Positions 15,391-23,507 are shown, numbered from the stretch's first letter. The stretch is DNA of 32,135 bases from CAZBUB01 sp046546355 (GCA_046546355.1 JBKGXZ010000013.1:1-32135); one strand, 5' to 3'. The notes: generated by a model from the letters alone, not told the origin. Numbers and translations are program-made.

Positions 15391-16737
15391 ATGGAATGGG
15401 CCAGGATTTTGATAGTGGATGATGAGCTGATTATCAGGGAGTCCCTGCAGGCCTGGCTGGAGCGCGACGACCACCAGGTGCAGAGCGTGCCCAGCGCGGA
15501 GCAGGCACTGGAGCTCATCTCCAGACAGAGATTCGACCTGGTGTTTCTGGATATAAAGCTGGAGGGCATGAGCGGTCTGGAAGCCTTGAGGCGCATCAGG
15601 GAGCTTGATCCTGACGCCTCAGTGGTGATGATCACTGCCTACGGCTCTATCTCCACAGCAGTGGAGGCCATGAAGGAAGGGGCCCAGGACTATCTGCTCA
15701 AGCCTTTTGAGCCTGAGGAGCTGGGGGTGCTCATTGACAGGATCATGCAGGACAAGGCCCTGGCCAGGGAGAATCTGTACCTGCAGGAGGAAAAAAAGGA
15801 GCTGATCAGGTTCGAAAGCCTGATAGGCCAGTCCGCCGCCATGCAGGAGGTGTTCAGCTTTATCCAGAAGATAGCCCCGGTGGAGACCACGGTGCTGATT
15901 ACCGGGGAGACAGGAACCGGCAAGGAGCTGGCTGCCAGGGCTATCCACACCCACAGCAAAAGGGCTTCTGGACCTTTTGTGGCAGTGAACTGCGGAGCAT
16001 TACCTGAGCACTTGATGGAGAGTGAGCTGTTCGGGCATCAAAAAGGAGCGTTTACAGACGCCAAGCAGACCCGGAAGGGCAGGCTGGAGCTGGCCTACGG
16101 AGGGTCCCTGTTCCTGGACGAGATCGGGGAAATCAGCAACAGGATGCAGATAGACCTACTCAGGGTTTTGGAGGAAAGGGTTTTCTACCGAGTGGGGGGC
16201 ACTCAGCCCATAGAGGCGTATTTCCGGGTTATTGCAGCCACAAACAAAGATCTGGAAAAAGAGGTTCAGCAAGGCAGGTTCAGGGAGGATCTGTATTACC
16301 GGCTCAAGGTAGTCACTCTGGAAATGCCTCCATTGCGCAGCAGGAAGGAGGATATACCGCTGCTGGCAGATCACTTTCGGCAGCGTTTTGTGCGGGAGAC
16401 CAACAAGGAGATCGACTATGTCAGCAGGAAGGCCTTAGATGAGATGATGCTCTACGATTGGCCCGGCAATGTGCGGGAACTGGAGAACGCCATAGAAAGG
16501 GCGGTGGTGGTGGGCCAGAGCAGATATATCCAGCCAGAGGATCTGCCCATTTTCAGGCCCCAGGAAAAGACTGCCTGCAAGGAGTCGGAATCCCTGCAAG
16601 AGGTGGAGAAGGAGCACATCAGGGCCACTTTGCAAAAACAGGACTGGAACATCAGCAGGAGCGCCAGGATACTGGGCATTGACCGCTCCACTTTGTACCA
16701 GAAGATCAAGCGCTACAACCTAAGCCCTGATGACTGA
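15391..16737 (+). CDS. sigma-54-dependent response regulator, NtrC family
   Basis: Response regulator of 448 residues: receiver domain with D10, D11 and phospho-acceptor D54 (VFLDIKLEGMSG) and LKPFEP near 103; AAA+ domain with Walker A GETGTGKE at 172-179 and Walker B LFLDEIGE; and a C-terminal Fis-type helix-turn-helix (NISRSARILGIDRSTLYQKI). The sigma-54 contact loop reads GAFTDA (219-224) instead of the usual GAFTGA. It is paired with the kinase just upstream (AGAGG before the ATG). The nearest sigma-54 promoter seen is at 19361-19375 on the minus strand, before the twin H-like genes, which are its most likely target. Confidence 0.92.
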   Translation: MEWARILIVDDELIIRESLQAWLERDDHQVQSVPSAEQALELISRQRFDLVFLDIKLEGMSGLEALRRIRELDPDASVVMITAYGSISTAVEAMKEGAQDYLLKPFEPEELGVLIDRIMQDKALARENLYLQEEKKELIRFESLIGQSAAMQEVFSFIQKIAPVETTVLITGETGTGKELAARAIHTHSKRASGPFVAVNCGALPEHLMESELFGHQKGAFTDAKQTRKGRLELAYGGSLFLDEIGEISNRMQIDLLRVLEERVFYRVGGTQPIEAYFRVIAATNKDLEKEVQQGRFREDLYYRLKVVTLEMPPLRSRKEDIPLLADHFRQRFVRETNKEIDYVSRKALDEMMLYDWPGNVRELENAIERAVVVGQSRYIQPEDLPIFRPQEKTACKESESLQEVEKEHIRATLQKQDWNISRSARILGIDRSTLYQKIKRYNLSPDD

Positions 16738-16748
16738 GTCTTTGAGCC

Positions 16749-17297
16749 TTGCCAAGCACTATCCTGATTTCCCCCATAGGGGGCTTGGATACCCCGTTTG
16801 AAGGAATGCTGAGCCAGGCTGTAGCCAGCACTTTCCACTGCAGCACCAAGATATCTGTCCTGCTGCAGGACCTGGACTTCGCTTATCATGCGGGCAGGCA
16901 ACAGTATCACTCCACTGCGATCCTGGAGCAGGCAGCGGCTTTGCTGCCTGGGGAATACAGCAAGGTGCTGCTTGTCACACGTCATGACCTGTTCATCCCC
17001 ATCTTGACCCATGTCTACGGCGAGGCCCAGCTAGACGGCAGGGCCTGCATCATCTCCACCTATCGCCTGGGCCAGGATCTGCCAGGCAGGGAGGCGGAGC
17101 GCACCTACCAGCGCAGGCTGGTCAAGGAAGCGGTGCACGAGCTGGGACATACTTTCAATCTCAGGCACTGCAAGGATCCGGAGTGCATCATGCACTACTG
17201 CAGACATATCAGTGATGTGGACCACAAGAGCGGCCTGTGCCGCTACTGCGAATCCATGCTGCTGGAAAACCAGAGAAGACAGTCCAGGCAAAACTAA
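16749..17297 (+). CDS. amzA: archaemetzincin-family zinc metalloprotease
   Basis: Zinc-dependent peptidase of the archaemetzincin family, 182 residues. The active-site stretch is H130-E131-L-G-H134 with H140, followed at once by C141, C146, M148 and C164-x2-C167, the structural zinc pattern of the family. The metzincin glycine three residues after H134 is Asn (N137). The start is TTG at 16749: an in-frame TGA at 16743 leaves no room upstream, and the family N-terminus (ILISPIGG) follows directly. It begins 11 nt after the regulator gene and its TAA overlaps the TAG of the convergent gene. Substrate and link to the two-component system are unknown. Confidence 0.85.
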   Translation: MPSTILISPIGGLDTPFEGMLSQAVASTFHCSTKISVLLQDLDFAYHAGRQQYHSTAILEQAAALLPGEYSKVLLVTRHDLFIPILTHVYGEAQLDGRACIISTYRLGQDLPGREAERTYQRRLVKEAVHELGHTFNLRHCKDPECIMHYCRHISDVDHKSGLCRYCESMLLENQRRQSRQN

Positions 17298-18226
17298 TCC
17301 CCAGAGCGCAAAAACAAGCTGCTCAGCCTCTCCCAGCCCAGCTCAGGCATCTGGCCCAGCAGATCGGGAGCTATCTGGCCTCCGTCCGCAGCCAAGGGAC
17401 CTGCGTGGAGCTCGATCTCCCTGAACAGGGTCCTGGCCTCTTGCTGCAGGAAGTATTTGGACTCCTGGTCCAGGAGCAGATTGGAGAGCTCTTCCCGGTG
17501 GCCCTCCCATTTGATCCTGAACAGCCAAAAATCGCTATAGGGTCGGGCCTGGATGGTCCTGGAGCCCTTTTTCTGTACCTGGGGGTTGATATCTGTGACC
17601 ACACCGCTTAGCGGGGCCAGGACATGGGAGGCATGGCTCTCCCGGAGGATCTTAAAGGCTGGCTGGCCCTGGAATACCCTTTTACCCAGCAGGGGCAGCT
17701 CTATTTGATCAAATGGGCCCAGGACCCTGGTGCAGAAATCATCCAGGCCCACTCGCACTAAGGAGCCCTCCTCGAATTTGACCCAGCAATGGCCGGGGTG
17801 CAGGTAGTATCCCTGGGGTATGCTGAAGCCCATGGCCTCCAGGAAGGAGATGGGATTCAACACGGTGTGCACGCTGTAGAGCTCGGAGAATTCCTGGTCG
17901 AATTCACAGTCCTGGCAGTTGTATTCATTCGTGCAGGGCCTGAAACTGATGCGCTGCTGCAGGTGATGGATGCAGGGCCTGTGCAGCACCGGCAGCCTCT
18001 TGAACCTGTCCTCCCAGAATTCCAGCTGTCCTGCCTTACCTGGCGGAGTCCGGTCTGCCTGGCGCAGCTCCTTGTTTTTCTGGCAAACCCGGCGCAGGGC
18101 CTGATTGTAGGCGCAGTTGCCGCAGTCATAGTCGTGCAGGCAGTGCTTGTGGCCTACCACCCCGGCCTGCGTCCAGACGCAGGGTTTTTTCTGCTGCTCA
18201 GGTACTTGATTGCTGTCCATCCTCAT
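17294..18226 (-). CDS. H-protein-like protein with twin Cys modules (second of pair)
   Basis: Protein of 310 residues with two N-terminal cysteine modules of identical spacing, C16-x12-C29-x5-C35-x2-C38 and C85-x12-C98-x5-C104-x2-C107. A domain like glycine-cleavage H protein follows (GYYLHPGHCWVKFEEG, VGLDDFCTRVLG, APLSGVVTDIN). The loop that carries the lipoyl lysine in true H proteins reads ESHASHVLAP and has no lysine. The C-terminus (GGQIAPDLLGQMPELGW) matches its paralog. The frame extends upstream to 18352, over the paralog stop, but the ATG at 18226 has AGGAGG 11 nt upstream and starts just before the first module. The Cys modules could bind iron-sulfur clusters or zinc. Function is unknown. 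Confidence 0.82.
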   Translation of the reverse strand: MRMDSNQVPEQQKKPCVWTQAGVVGHKHCLHDYDCGNCAYNQALRRVCQKNKELRQADRTPPGKAGQLEFWEDRFKRLPVLHRPCIHHLQQRISFRPCTNEYNCQDCEFDQEFSELYSVHTVLNPISFLEAMGFSIPQGYYLHPGHCWVKFEEGSLVRVGLDDFCTRVLGPFDQIELPLLGKRVFQGQPAFKILRESHASHVLAPLSGVVTDINPQVQKKGSRTIQARPYSDFWLFRIKWEGHREELSNLLLDQESKYFLQQEARTLFREIELHAGPLAADGGQIAPDLLGQMPELGWERLSSLFLRSGD

Positions 18227-18270
18227 TTTGCCGCCCTCCTGTGCTGGTTGCTCCAGGCCAAGCTGAAAAT

Positions 18271-18307
18271 GCGGGCGCAAGGCCCATCTGGGGCCAATTG
18301 CGCCCGC
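18271..18307 (-). terminator. strong intergenic hairpin between the H-like genes
   Basis: GCGGGCGCAA (18271-18280) and TTGCGCCCGC (18298-18307) form a perfect 10-bp stem, extended by GGCCC/GGGCC with a 2-nt bulge and 5-nt loop. On the minus strand it starts 6 nt after the first gene's stop and is followed by ATTTTC, a short T run. It may be a partial terminator or an mRNA-stabilising hairpin that lowers expression of the second gene. Confidence 0.65.
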
Positions 18308-18312
18308 AAGAT

Positions 18313-19311
18313 CTAGCCGCTTTTCAGGAAGTTCTTGCACAGCCTGTCCCATCCCAGCTGGGGCAGATTGCCGAACACATCCTCCTGCAGCAGTCCGCCG
18401 TCTGCAGCCATGGGTCCGGCCACTTCCTCGATCATGGATTCCAGACGGCCCACTTCCTGGCTGACCCAGTCCACTCCTGAGGTGTCAGTCATCAAGGCCT
18501 GGACCTGATTCTTGAGAGCCTTGGAATGGATCATGAACAGCCAGCCGTCCCCGTAAGGATCTTCGTTGGCCAGGTCAGGGTGGTCCTTGACCTTGGAGTT
18601 GACCTCCATGATGACACCGTTGATCGGGGACAGGACATGCGCCTGGTGATCATCCCTGGCCAGGCCCCAGGCAGGACGGTTGGCTCCAATCTCCTTGCCG
18701 CGCAGGGGGAGATCCAGATCATCCATGCGGCCCAGGAGCTTGAGTGCAAAGTCATCCATGCCCACCCTGAGATAGCCGCCGCTTTCGATCCTGACCCAGG
18801 TGTGTCCGCTGTGCAGGTAGTAATCCAGGGGCACTTTAAAACCTTTCACGTTTTCCAAAGTGTGGGGCAGTCCACTGGTTTTCATGTTGAGCACATCCTC
18901 GAAGTACTGGTCGAAATCGCAGTCAGCGCACTGATAGTCATAGGCGCAGCTGCGGTATCCGATCCTGTTGGTCAGGGTATGCCTGCAGACCCGGTGCATG
19001 GAGGGGCGTCTGCGCATCATTTGCTGCCAGGTGGGCTGCTCCCCTCTTTGGGCCTTCCTGAGCATGGCTTTGTCATACTTGCAGCTGGTGCAGTCGTAAT
19101 AGTTGTTGCAGGTCTTGAATTTGACCACGCCAGCCTGCATCCAGATGCAGGGGTGCTCCACCCTGGGCTTTTCATCCGGCTTGACCCGCCAGACCTGCCC
19201 CCTGAGGACAGTGTCCACACCTTCGTCTGTCTGACTGGGTCCTGCGTTGACCCTGGTATATGCAGAACCGAATCCGTACCAATCTCTGTGCTGGCTGCTT
19301 TGTCTGGACAT
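18313..19311 (-). CDS. H-protein-like protein with twin Cys modules (first of pair)
   Basis: Protein of 332 residues, paralog of the next gene on this strand. Cys modules are C55-x12-C68-x5-C74-x2-C77 and C109-x12-C122-x5-C128-x2-C131. The H-protein-like domain (about 155-260) keeps the family landmarks YYLHSGHTWVRIE, VGMDDFALKLLG, SPINGVIMEVN and NEDPYGDGWLF. At the lipoyl site it has DDHQAHVLSP, again without lysine. Both paralogs share H-x2-HVL-x-P at this loop. The start has GGAGG 7 nt upstream and lies about 50 nt from a sigma-54 promoter, so nitrogen-regulator-type activation is likely. Databases tend to call such proteins glycine cleavage H, but without the lysine that role is not supported. 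Confidence 0.85.
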   Translation of the reverse strand: MSRQSSQHRDWYGFGSAYTRVNAGPSQTDEGVDTVLRGQVWRVKPDEKPRVEHPCIWMQAGVVKFKTCNNYYDCTSCKYDKAMLRKAQRGEQPTWQQMMRRRPSMHRVCRHTLTNRIGYRSCAYDYQCADCDFDQYFEDVLNMKTSGLPHTLENVKGFKVPLDYYLHSGHTWVRIESGGYLRVGMDDFALKLLGRMDDLDLPLRGKEIGANRPAWGLARDDHQAHVLSPINGVIMEVNSKVKDHPDLANEDPYGDGWLFMIHSKALKNQVQALMTDTSGVDWVSQEVGRLESMIEEVAGPMAADGGLLQEDVFGNLPQLGWDRLCKNFLKSG

Positions 19312-19788
19312 AATCCTTACCTCCTTATGGGTTTAGCTGTCTGTCTTTATCTCTATATAAGCAAAAGCTGTGCCTAAGCTCCACGCTCCAGGGCTGCGCA
19401 GCCTGTAAAGAGGCCAGGCATACAAGGAACCCTTTATGAATTATAAGTTATTCTGGTGTGTTGGCGAATAAACCCCCTGGGATAAATTGTTTCCGGTTAG
19501 CAGCAGGCCCTGTCTTGCTTAGGCAAAGAGCCAGGACAAGCAGGTTCAGCCAAGGGGCCTGTCTGTGGGTGTTTACTACAGCCTGGTCTGGCAGGCAGGG
19601 CTTAGAGCTTTAAAAAGGCTTGAATCGCGGGAGGTTATCCAGGTAAGGCTGGGGTGTGGGATAATGCCCCAGGGTTGTGGGGTTTGCCTACAGTCAGCAA
19701 AAAAGCTTGTCCTGCACCTGGGGCTCAGTCCAGGCCAGGACAGGAGGCCTGCTGCATATACTGCGGGCAGACCTGCCTGGTGCTGGGC
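19312..19788. other. intergenic region between HDAC-like gene and H-like genes
   Basis: This 477-base region holds the sigma-54 promoter near its left end. About 150 nt upstream of that promoter is a small palindrome (TTGC, 4 nt, GCAA, at 19515-19526) that could be an activator site. A 6-bp stem (CTGGGG/CCCCAG) lies at about 19649-19672. No convincing terminator for the HDAC-like gene and no RNA gene was recognised. Confidence 0.45.
19361..19375 (-). promoter_or_regulatory. sigma-54 (-24/-12) promoter
   Basis: Read on the minus strand the site is AGGCACAGCTTTTGC. The -24 GG (19374-19373) and the -12 GC (19362-19361) are 12 nt apart, exactly as sigma-54 needs, and GGCAC and TTGC match the consensus closely. 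Transcription would begin near 19349, giving a leader of about 40 nt with a good ribosome binding site before the 19311 start. Confidence 0.75.
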
Positions 19789-21111
19789 CTACTTGGCCAG
19801 GTGCCTTTGGAAGGAGTCCTGGATCCGGTCTATAAACTGGATGTTCTTGAACTTGCCAGCCTGCTTTTCCTGCTCAAATTCCTGGTAGCCCTGCCTGGCG
19901 CAGGAATCACAGGCCTGGCGCGGTATTTCCAGGCCCAGGCAGTTCCTGGTCTGGCTGGAGTGGGTTTCGATCCTCAATAAGCCGGGGCAATTGTCGCAGT
20001 CCAGGAGCATCTCCCTTTGCCGCTCCGTGATATAAGCGGTATCATAGAAGACCTCTTTGCTGCGGATAAAGTAGTTGTTCTGCTTCTCTCTGCTGGCCTG
20101 GGCCTGAGGGGGGTGGAAATAGTGCTCCAGGGTGACCTGGGTCAGGCGATTGATATAGTCCCGGATCCTGGGTTCCTGCTGCAGACTCTGCGGATCAAAG
20201 TCCGGTTCTCGGACATAGCTGTAATCCAGTCCAGCCATGGCCAGGACAATGCCCAGGTTCACATAGGGCAGCGCGCCCTGGATGGAGTATCCGCCTTCCA
20301 GAACTGCAATATCGGGATTCAGCAAGCTGTTCAGGGTGGCGTAGCCTTGGGCGGAGATGTTCATATTAGTGATGGGGTCGCTGAAGTGGTTGTCCTGGCC
20401 TGCAGAATTGATAATAATCTCCGGCTGGAAATCCTCCAGTATAGGCAGGATTACGTCCCTGGTAACCTGCAGGAAGCCTTCATCTCCGGTATTGGGTGGC
20501 AAGGGGATATTGATGGTCTTGCCCAGGGCCTTGGGTCCGCCCAGCTCGCCAGGAAATCCGGATCCAGGGAACAGGGTCCTGCCGTCCTGGTGGACTGAGA
20601 TATATAAGGTGTCCGGATCATGCCAGTAGATATCCTGGGTGCCGTCACCGTGGTGGCAGTCAGTGTCCACTATGGCTACTTTGCCCACCTGGAAGTGGGT
20701 GCGGATATGCTCCAGCATGATGGCTTCAATATTCACATTGCAAAATCCCCGGCCCCCATGCACTACCTTCATGGCATGATGTCCGGGCGGCCGGACTAAG
20801 GCAAAGCTTTTGCTTTCCTGACCCTGCTTATAGAGCCTGGCTGCCTTGATAGCCCCTCCGGCAGCGATCAGGTGGGAGTTGGTCAGCTTGGTATCGGTGT
20901 TCGGGAAGCAGAAATGCACCCTGCGTATATCATCCAGCTCAGCTTGATCAGGCTTGTATTCCCGGATGCCAGGTATGTCGAAGACCCCTTCCTCCTTAAG
21001 CTGGTCCATGGTGTACAGGAGCCTTTCCTGCCTTTCCGGGTGGGTAGGAGAGATGGCCCAGTCAAAAGCAGGGAAAAAGACCACGCCCAGGGTGTTTACA
21101 GCTCTTGGCAT
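19789..21111 (-). CDS. histone deacetylase-family hydrolase with Cys-rich C-terminal tail
   Basis: Zinc-dependent deacetylase-fold enzyme of 440 residues. The active-site elements are present: RPPGHHA (the two catalytic His), DTDCHHGDGTQ (metal Asp and His), SAGQDNHFSDP (metal Asp) and LEGGYSI (catalytic Tyr). Bacterial members act on acetylated lysine, polyamines or other amides, so the substrate is open. Beyond the usual domain (about 330 residues) there is a tail with CDNC, a lone Cys and CDSC, which may bind a metal. The ATG at 21111 has GAGG 5 nt upstream and overlaps the upstream hyuA-like gene by 16 nt, indicating coupling. A GTG at 21117 is the alternative start. Confidence 0.87.
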   Translation of the reverse strand: MPRAVNTLGVVFFPAFDWAISPTHPERQERLLYTMDQLKEEGVFDIPGIREYKPDQAELDDIRRVHFCFPNTDTKLTNSHLIAAGGAIKAARLYKQGQESKSFALVRPPGHHAMKVVHGGRGFCNVNIEAIMLEHIRTHFQVGKVAIVDTDCHHGDGTQDIYWHDPDTLYISVHQDGRTLFPGSGFPGELGGPKALGKTINIPLPPNTGDEGFLQVTRDVILPILEDFQPEIIINSAGQDNHFSDPITNMNISAQGYATLNSLLNPDIAVLEGGYSIQGALPYVNLGIVLAMAGLDYSYVREPDFDPQSLQQEPRIRDYINRLTQVTLEHYFHPPQAQASREKQNNYFIRSKEVFYDTAYITERQREMLLDCDNCPGLLRIETHSSQTRNCLGLEIPRQACDSCARQGYQEFEQEKQAGKFKNIQFIDRIQDSFQRHLAK

Positions 21112-22787
21112 ACGCACCTCACAGCGGTTTCATACTCGGAGCAGATGCCGGGCTTGACCTGGCACTTAACACGGATATCCTGGCCCACCTCGCAGAAGTC
21201 CTTGATCATGTTCATGGCGCTTTCCTCAACTATCTGGGCTTCCTGCAGGGGGATCTGCCAGTTGAGATTGTGCTGCAGATACTGGCAAAGCTCCTGGCGC
21301 AGCTCCTGTCTGGCCTGATCCAGGCTGTATCCGGAGTCAATGCTGCGCTTGATGCCCAGCACCGGGATGGAAAGCAGCTGCTTCTCGGTGTCAGCGAAGA
21401 GCTCAGCCTGCTGGGTAGGTCTGGACAGGGCAGCCCCCAGGGCATTGGCCACCTGGCAGTGCTCAGGGACCACTGCAGGCAGGCCGAACTCTCGGCTTAA
21501 ATACGGAGCCAGGACCTGGGCCGGACCTCCCATGAGGTAGAGCTTCTGGGGCCTGATCTTCTTGTATTCCAGGAACTCATGGACAGTGTACACCGGCCTC
21601 TCGTTGATCAGGTCCAGCATTTCCTGGGTCTCCCGCTGGATCTTCCTGCAGGCCTCCTGCACCACCCGCTGGGCCATCTCCTCGCAGGAGAGCCCCAATT
21701 GCTGGCCCAGCTCCTGCATGCCTTGGAAAGAGGCCTGGGTGTTGCCGTAACTGAAGCTCTTTAGGCAATTCAAGGCATCCACCAGCGTCGGTGCTGGTCC
21801 GCCCTGGGCCAGGCAGGTCCCCAGTCTTTTAGGGCCGAGGCAGAGCTGGTCATCAAGGATTTGTATAGCGGAGTCCCCGCCCAGGCCGATGGACTTGCTT
21901 TTCATGGCCCGGACCAAAGTGGGTCTGTGGGCCACTTCCACGTTCTCGGGTTCTATCAAGGGATCCCCGGCTGCAAAGACCCCCACATCTGTAGTGGTGC
22001 CTCCCACGTCCAGGAGCAGGGCGTCCTCCTGGATATCGCAAAGGGCCATAATGCCCATGATGCTGGCAGCTGCTCCGGAGAAGATGCTTTCCACAGGGAA
22101 CTGGCTGGCCAGGGTCAGGGGCATAGTCCCACCGTCGGCCTTGAGGATGTTCAGCTCCGGGTGCAGACCCATCTCCTTCAGGCTGTGGAATACGCTGCGG
22201 GCAAAGTCATTGAAAATGGGCCAGACTGCGCTGTTGTAGTAGGAGGTGGCAATCCTGCGCGGGAAGTTCAGCTGACCGGAAAGCAGATGGCCCTGGGTCT
22301 GGAAGCTGCATTTCTCCTGCAGGATATCCGCCAGCTGCATTTCGTGTTTGGAATTGCGTGGCGAGAATTTGCTGACCACGGAAAAGACCTGGATGCCCTT
22401 GTCCAGGAAAGACTGAATTGCCTGCCTGGCCAGCTCCAGATCCAAAGGCTGGATCTCGCTGCCCCGGTGGTCCAGACCACCTGGCACCAGGGCATAATTG
22501 TCTCCCACCTGGAAGTTGGCGGGATCAATGCCTGGCCCGGCGCTGACCAGAACACCCACTTCAGCCAGCTCATCCTGGACTATGGCATTGGTGCACAACG
22601 TGGTGCTCAGGTTGAATCTCTCCAGTTGCAGCTCCCCCAGCTGGGAGCGCATGTCGTCCAGGGCTGCGCTAATGGAGCGCAATAGATTCCCATGCTCTGT
22701 GGGCACTTTGGCCCAGGCCTGCAGGCCGGATTTATTCACCAGAACCGCGTCTGTGTGTGTGCCTCCCACATCAATGCCCAGGATCAT
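21096..22787 (-). CDS. hydantoinase/oxoprolinase (HyuA-type) family protein
   Basis: Protein of 563 residues with the N-terminal ASKHA-type nucleotide-binding motif GIDVGGTHTDAVL at residues 4-16, a threonine-rich second region (LSTTLCTNAI), the central LDVGGTTTDVGVF phosphate-binding motif, GGDSAIQI and a C-terminal LMGGPAQVLAPYL motif. This is the HyuA side of ATP-dependent hydantoin or 5-oxoproline hydrolases. No HyuB partner is present in the window, so substrate and activity are uncertain. The start has AGAGG 5 nt upstream. It is the first gene of a minus-strand pair with the HDAC-like hydrolase; the pairing suggests both act on related amide substrates, which is inference. Confidence 0.83.
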   Translation of the reverse strand: MILGIDVGGTHTDAVLVNKSGLQAWAKVPTEHGNLLRSISAALDDMRSQLGELQLERFNLSTTLCTNAIVQDELAEVGVLVSAGPGIDPANFQVGDNYALVPGGLDHRGSEIQPLDLELARQAIQSFLDKGIQVFSVVSKFSPRNSKHEMQLADILQEKCSFQTQGHLLSGQLNFPRRIATSYYNSAVWPIFNDFARSVFHSLKEMGLHPELNILKADGGTMPLTLASQFPVESIFSGAAASIMGIMALCDIQEDALLLDVGGTTTDVGVFAAGDPLIEPENVEVAHRPTLVRAMKSKSIGLGGDSAIQILDDQLCLGPKRLGTCLAQGGPAPTLVDALNCLKSFSYGNTQASFQGMQELGQQLGLSCEEMAQRVVQEACRKIQRETQEMLDLINERPVYTVHEFLEYKKIRPQKLYLMGGPAQVLAPYLSREFGLPAVVPEHCQVANALGAALSRPTQQAELFADTEKQLLSIPVLGIKRSIDSGYSLDQARQELRQELCQYLQHNLNWQIPLQEAQIVEESAMNMIKDFCEVGQDIRVKCQVKPGICSEYETAVRCVCQEL

Positions 22788-22804
22788 GATCGCCTCTGCA
22801 GTTT

Positions 22805-22833
22805 TTGGGATGTTTTCTATGGCCGGCTATACT
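22805..22833 (+). promoter_or_regulatory. sigma-70-type promoter for purE
   Basis: TTGGGA (22805-22810), a 17-nt spacer and TATACT (22828-22833) form a good housekeeping promoter, about 145 nt upstream of purE. It overlaps the short divergent region before the hyuA-like gene. Confidence 0.55.
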
Positions 22834-22983
22834 ATTCACGATTTCGGATGTTTGGTCAAGGGCTGGATAGGATATATGTCCCAAGCCCTGTCTGGCTGGA
22901 GCAAAGCCATAGCTTGCAGGTCTGGGGAGCTTGGTGTATGGATGGGCCGAACAAGGAAAATCAAAAGCCAAGGAGCAGGAGCT

Positions 22984-23493
22984 ATGCAGCAAGAAGGTCT
23001 GAAGGTAGCCATATTTATAGGCAGTGCCTCTGACAAGGACAGGATGCTTCCCTGCGCGGAGATCCTGCAGGAGCTGGGCCTGGGCTTCAGGTTCACTGTG
23101 GCCTCAGCACACCGGACCCCTGAGCGAACAGAGGCCTTGATCCAGGAGATGGAGGCTGCCGGCTGCCAGGTATTTATCTGCGCTGCAGGCATGGCAGCGC
23201 ATCTGGCCGGAGCAGTAGCCGCCAGGACGACCAGGCCGGTCCTGGGTGTGCCTCTGGATGCATCCCTGCAGGGCTGGGACTCACTCTTATCCACTGTGCA
23301 GATGCCTCCTGGCTTTCCGGTTGGCACTATGGCAGTAGGCAAGGCCGGAGCCAAGAATGCGGCCTGGCAGGCAGCCCAGATTCTGGCCCTGCAGGACAGG
23401 CAGCTGGAGCAAAGGCTGCAGGATGCCAGAAGCAGGATGCGGCAGGCAGTAGAGCAGGCTGCGCAGGAACTGGAGCAGGAGCTGCAGGGTTAA
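22984..23493 (+). CDS. purE: N5-carboxyaminoimidazole ribonucleotide mutase
   Basis: PurE interconverts N5-CAIR and CAIR in purine synthesis. At 169 residues it has the usual class I length. Visible landmarks are GSASDKD (phosphate-binding loop), SAHRTPER (catalytic His), AAGMAAHLAG, PVLGVP and the C-terminal AAQILAL helix. The open frame extends far upstream to 22498, antisense to hyuA, but the ATG at 22984 has AGGAGC and GGAG close upstream and begins at the family N-terminus. PurK is not in the window. It is convergent with dut, 14 nt apart. Confidence 0.92.
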   Translation: MQQEGLKVAIFIGSASDKDRMLPCAEILQELGLGFRFTVASAHRTPERTEALIQEMEAAGCQVFICAAGMAAHLAGAVAARTTRPVLGVPLDASLQGWDSLLSTVQMPPGFPVGTMAVGKAGAKNAAWQAAQILALQDRQLEQRLQDARSRMRQAVEQAAQELEQELQG

Positions 23494-23507
23494 GGCAGCG
23501 CACAGCC

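Noticed and set aside
17294..19311. Genuine glycine-cleavage H proteins
   Set aside because: The lipoyl lysine is missing in both, long Cys-rich N-termini are added, and no gcvP, gcvT or lpd gene is nearby.
19500..19700. Small RNA or tRNA-like structure in the region left of the HDAC-like gene
   Set aside because: Short hairpins and a T-loop-like string occur, but no cloverleaf or known RNA fold could be built.
19565..19888. 107-codon plus-strand frame in the region next to the HDAC-like gene
   Set aside because: It runs into the HDAC-like gene on the opposite strand and shows no motif or ribosome binding site.
22498..22983. Upstream extension of purE to 22498
   Set aside because: The added 162 codons lie antisense to hyuA and contain the likely purE promoter; PurE proteins start at the 22984 ATG.
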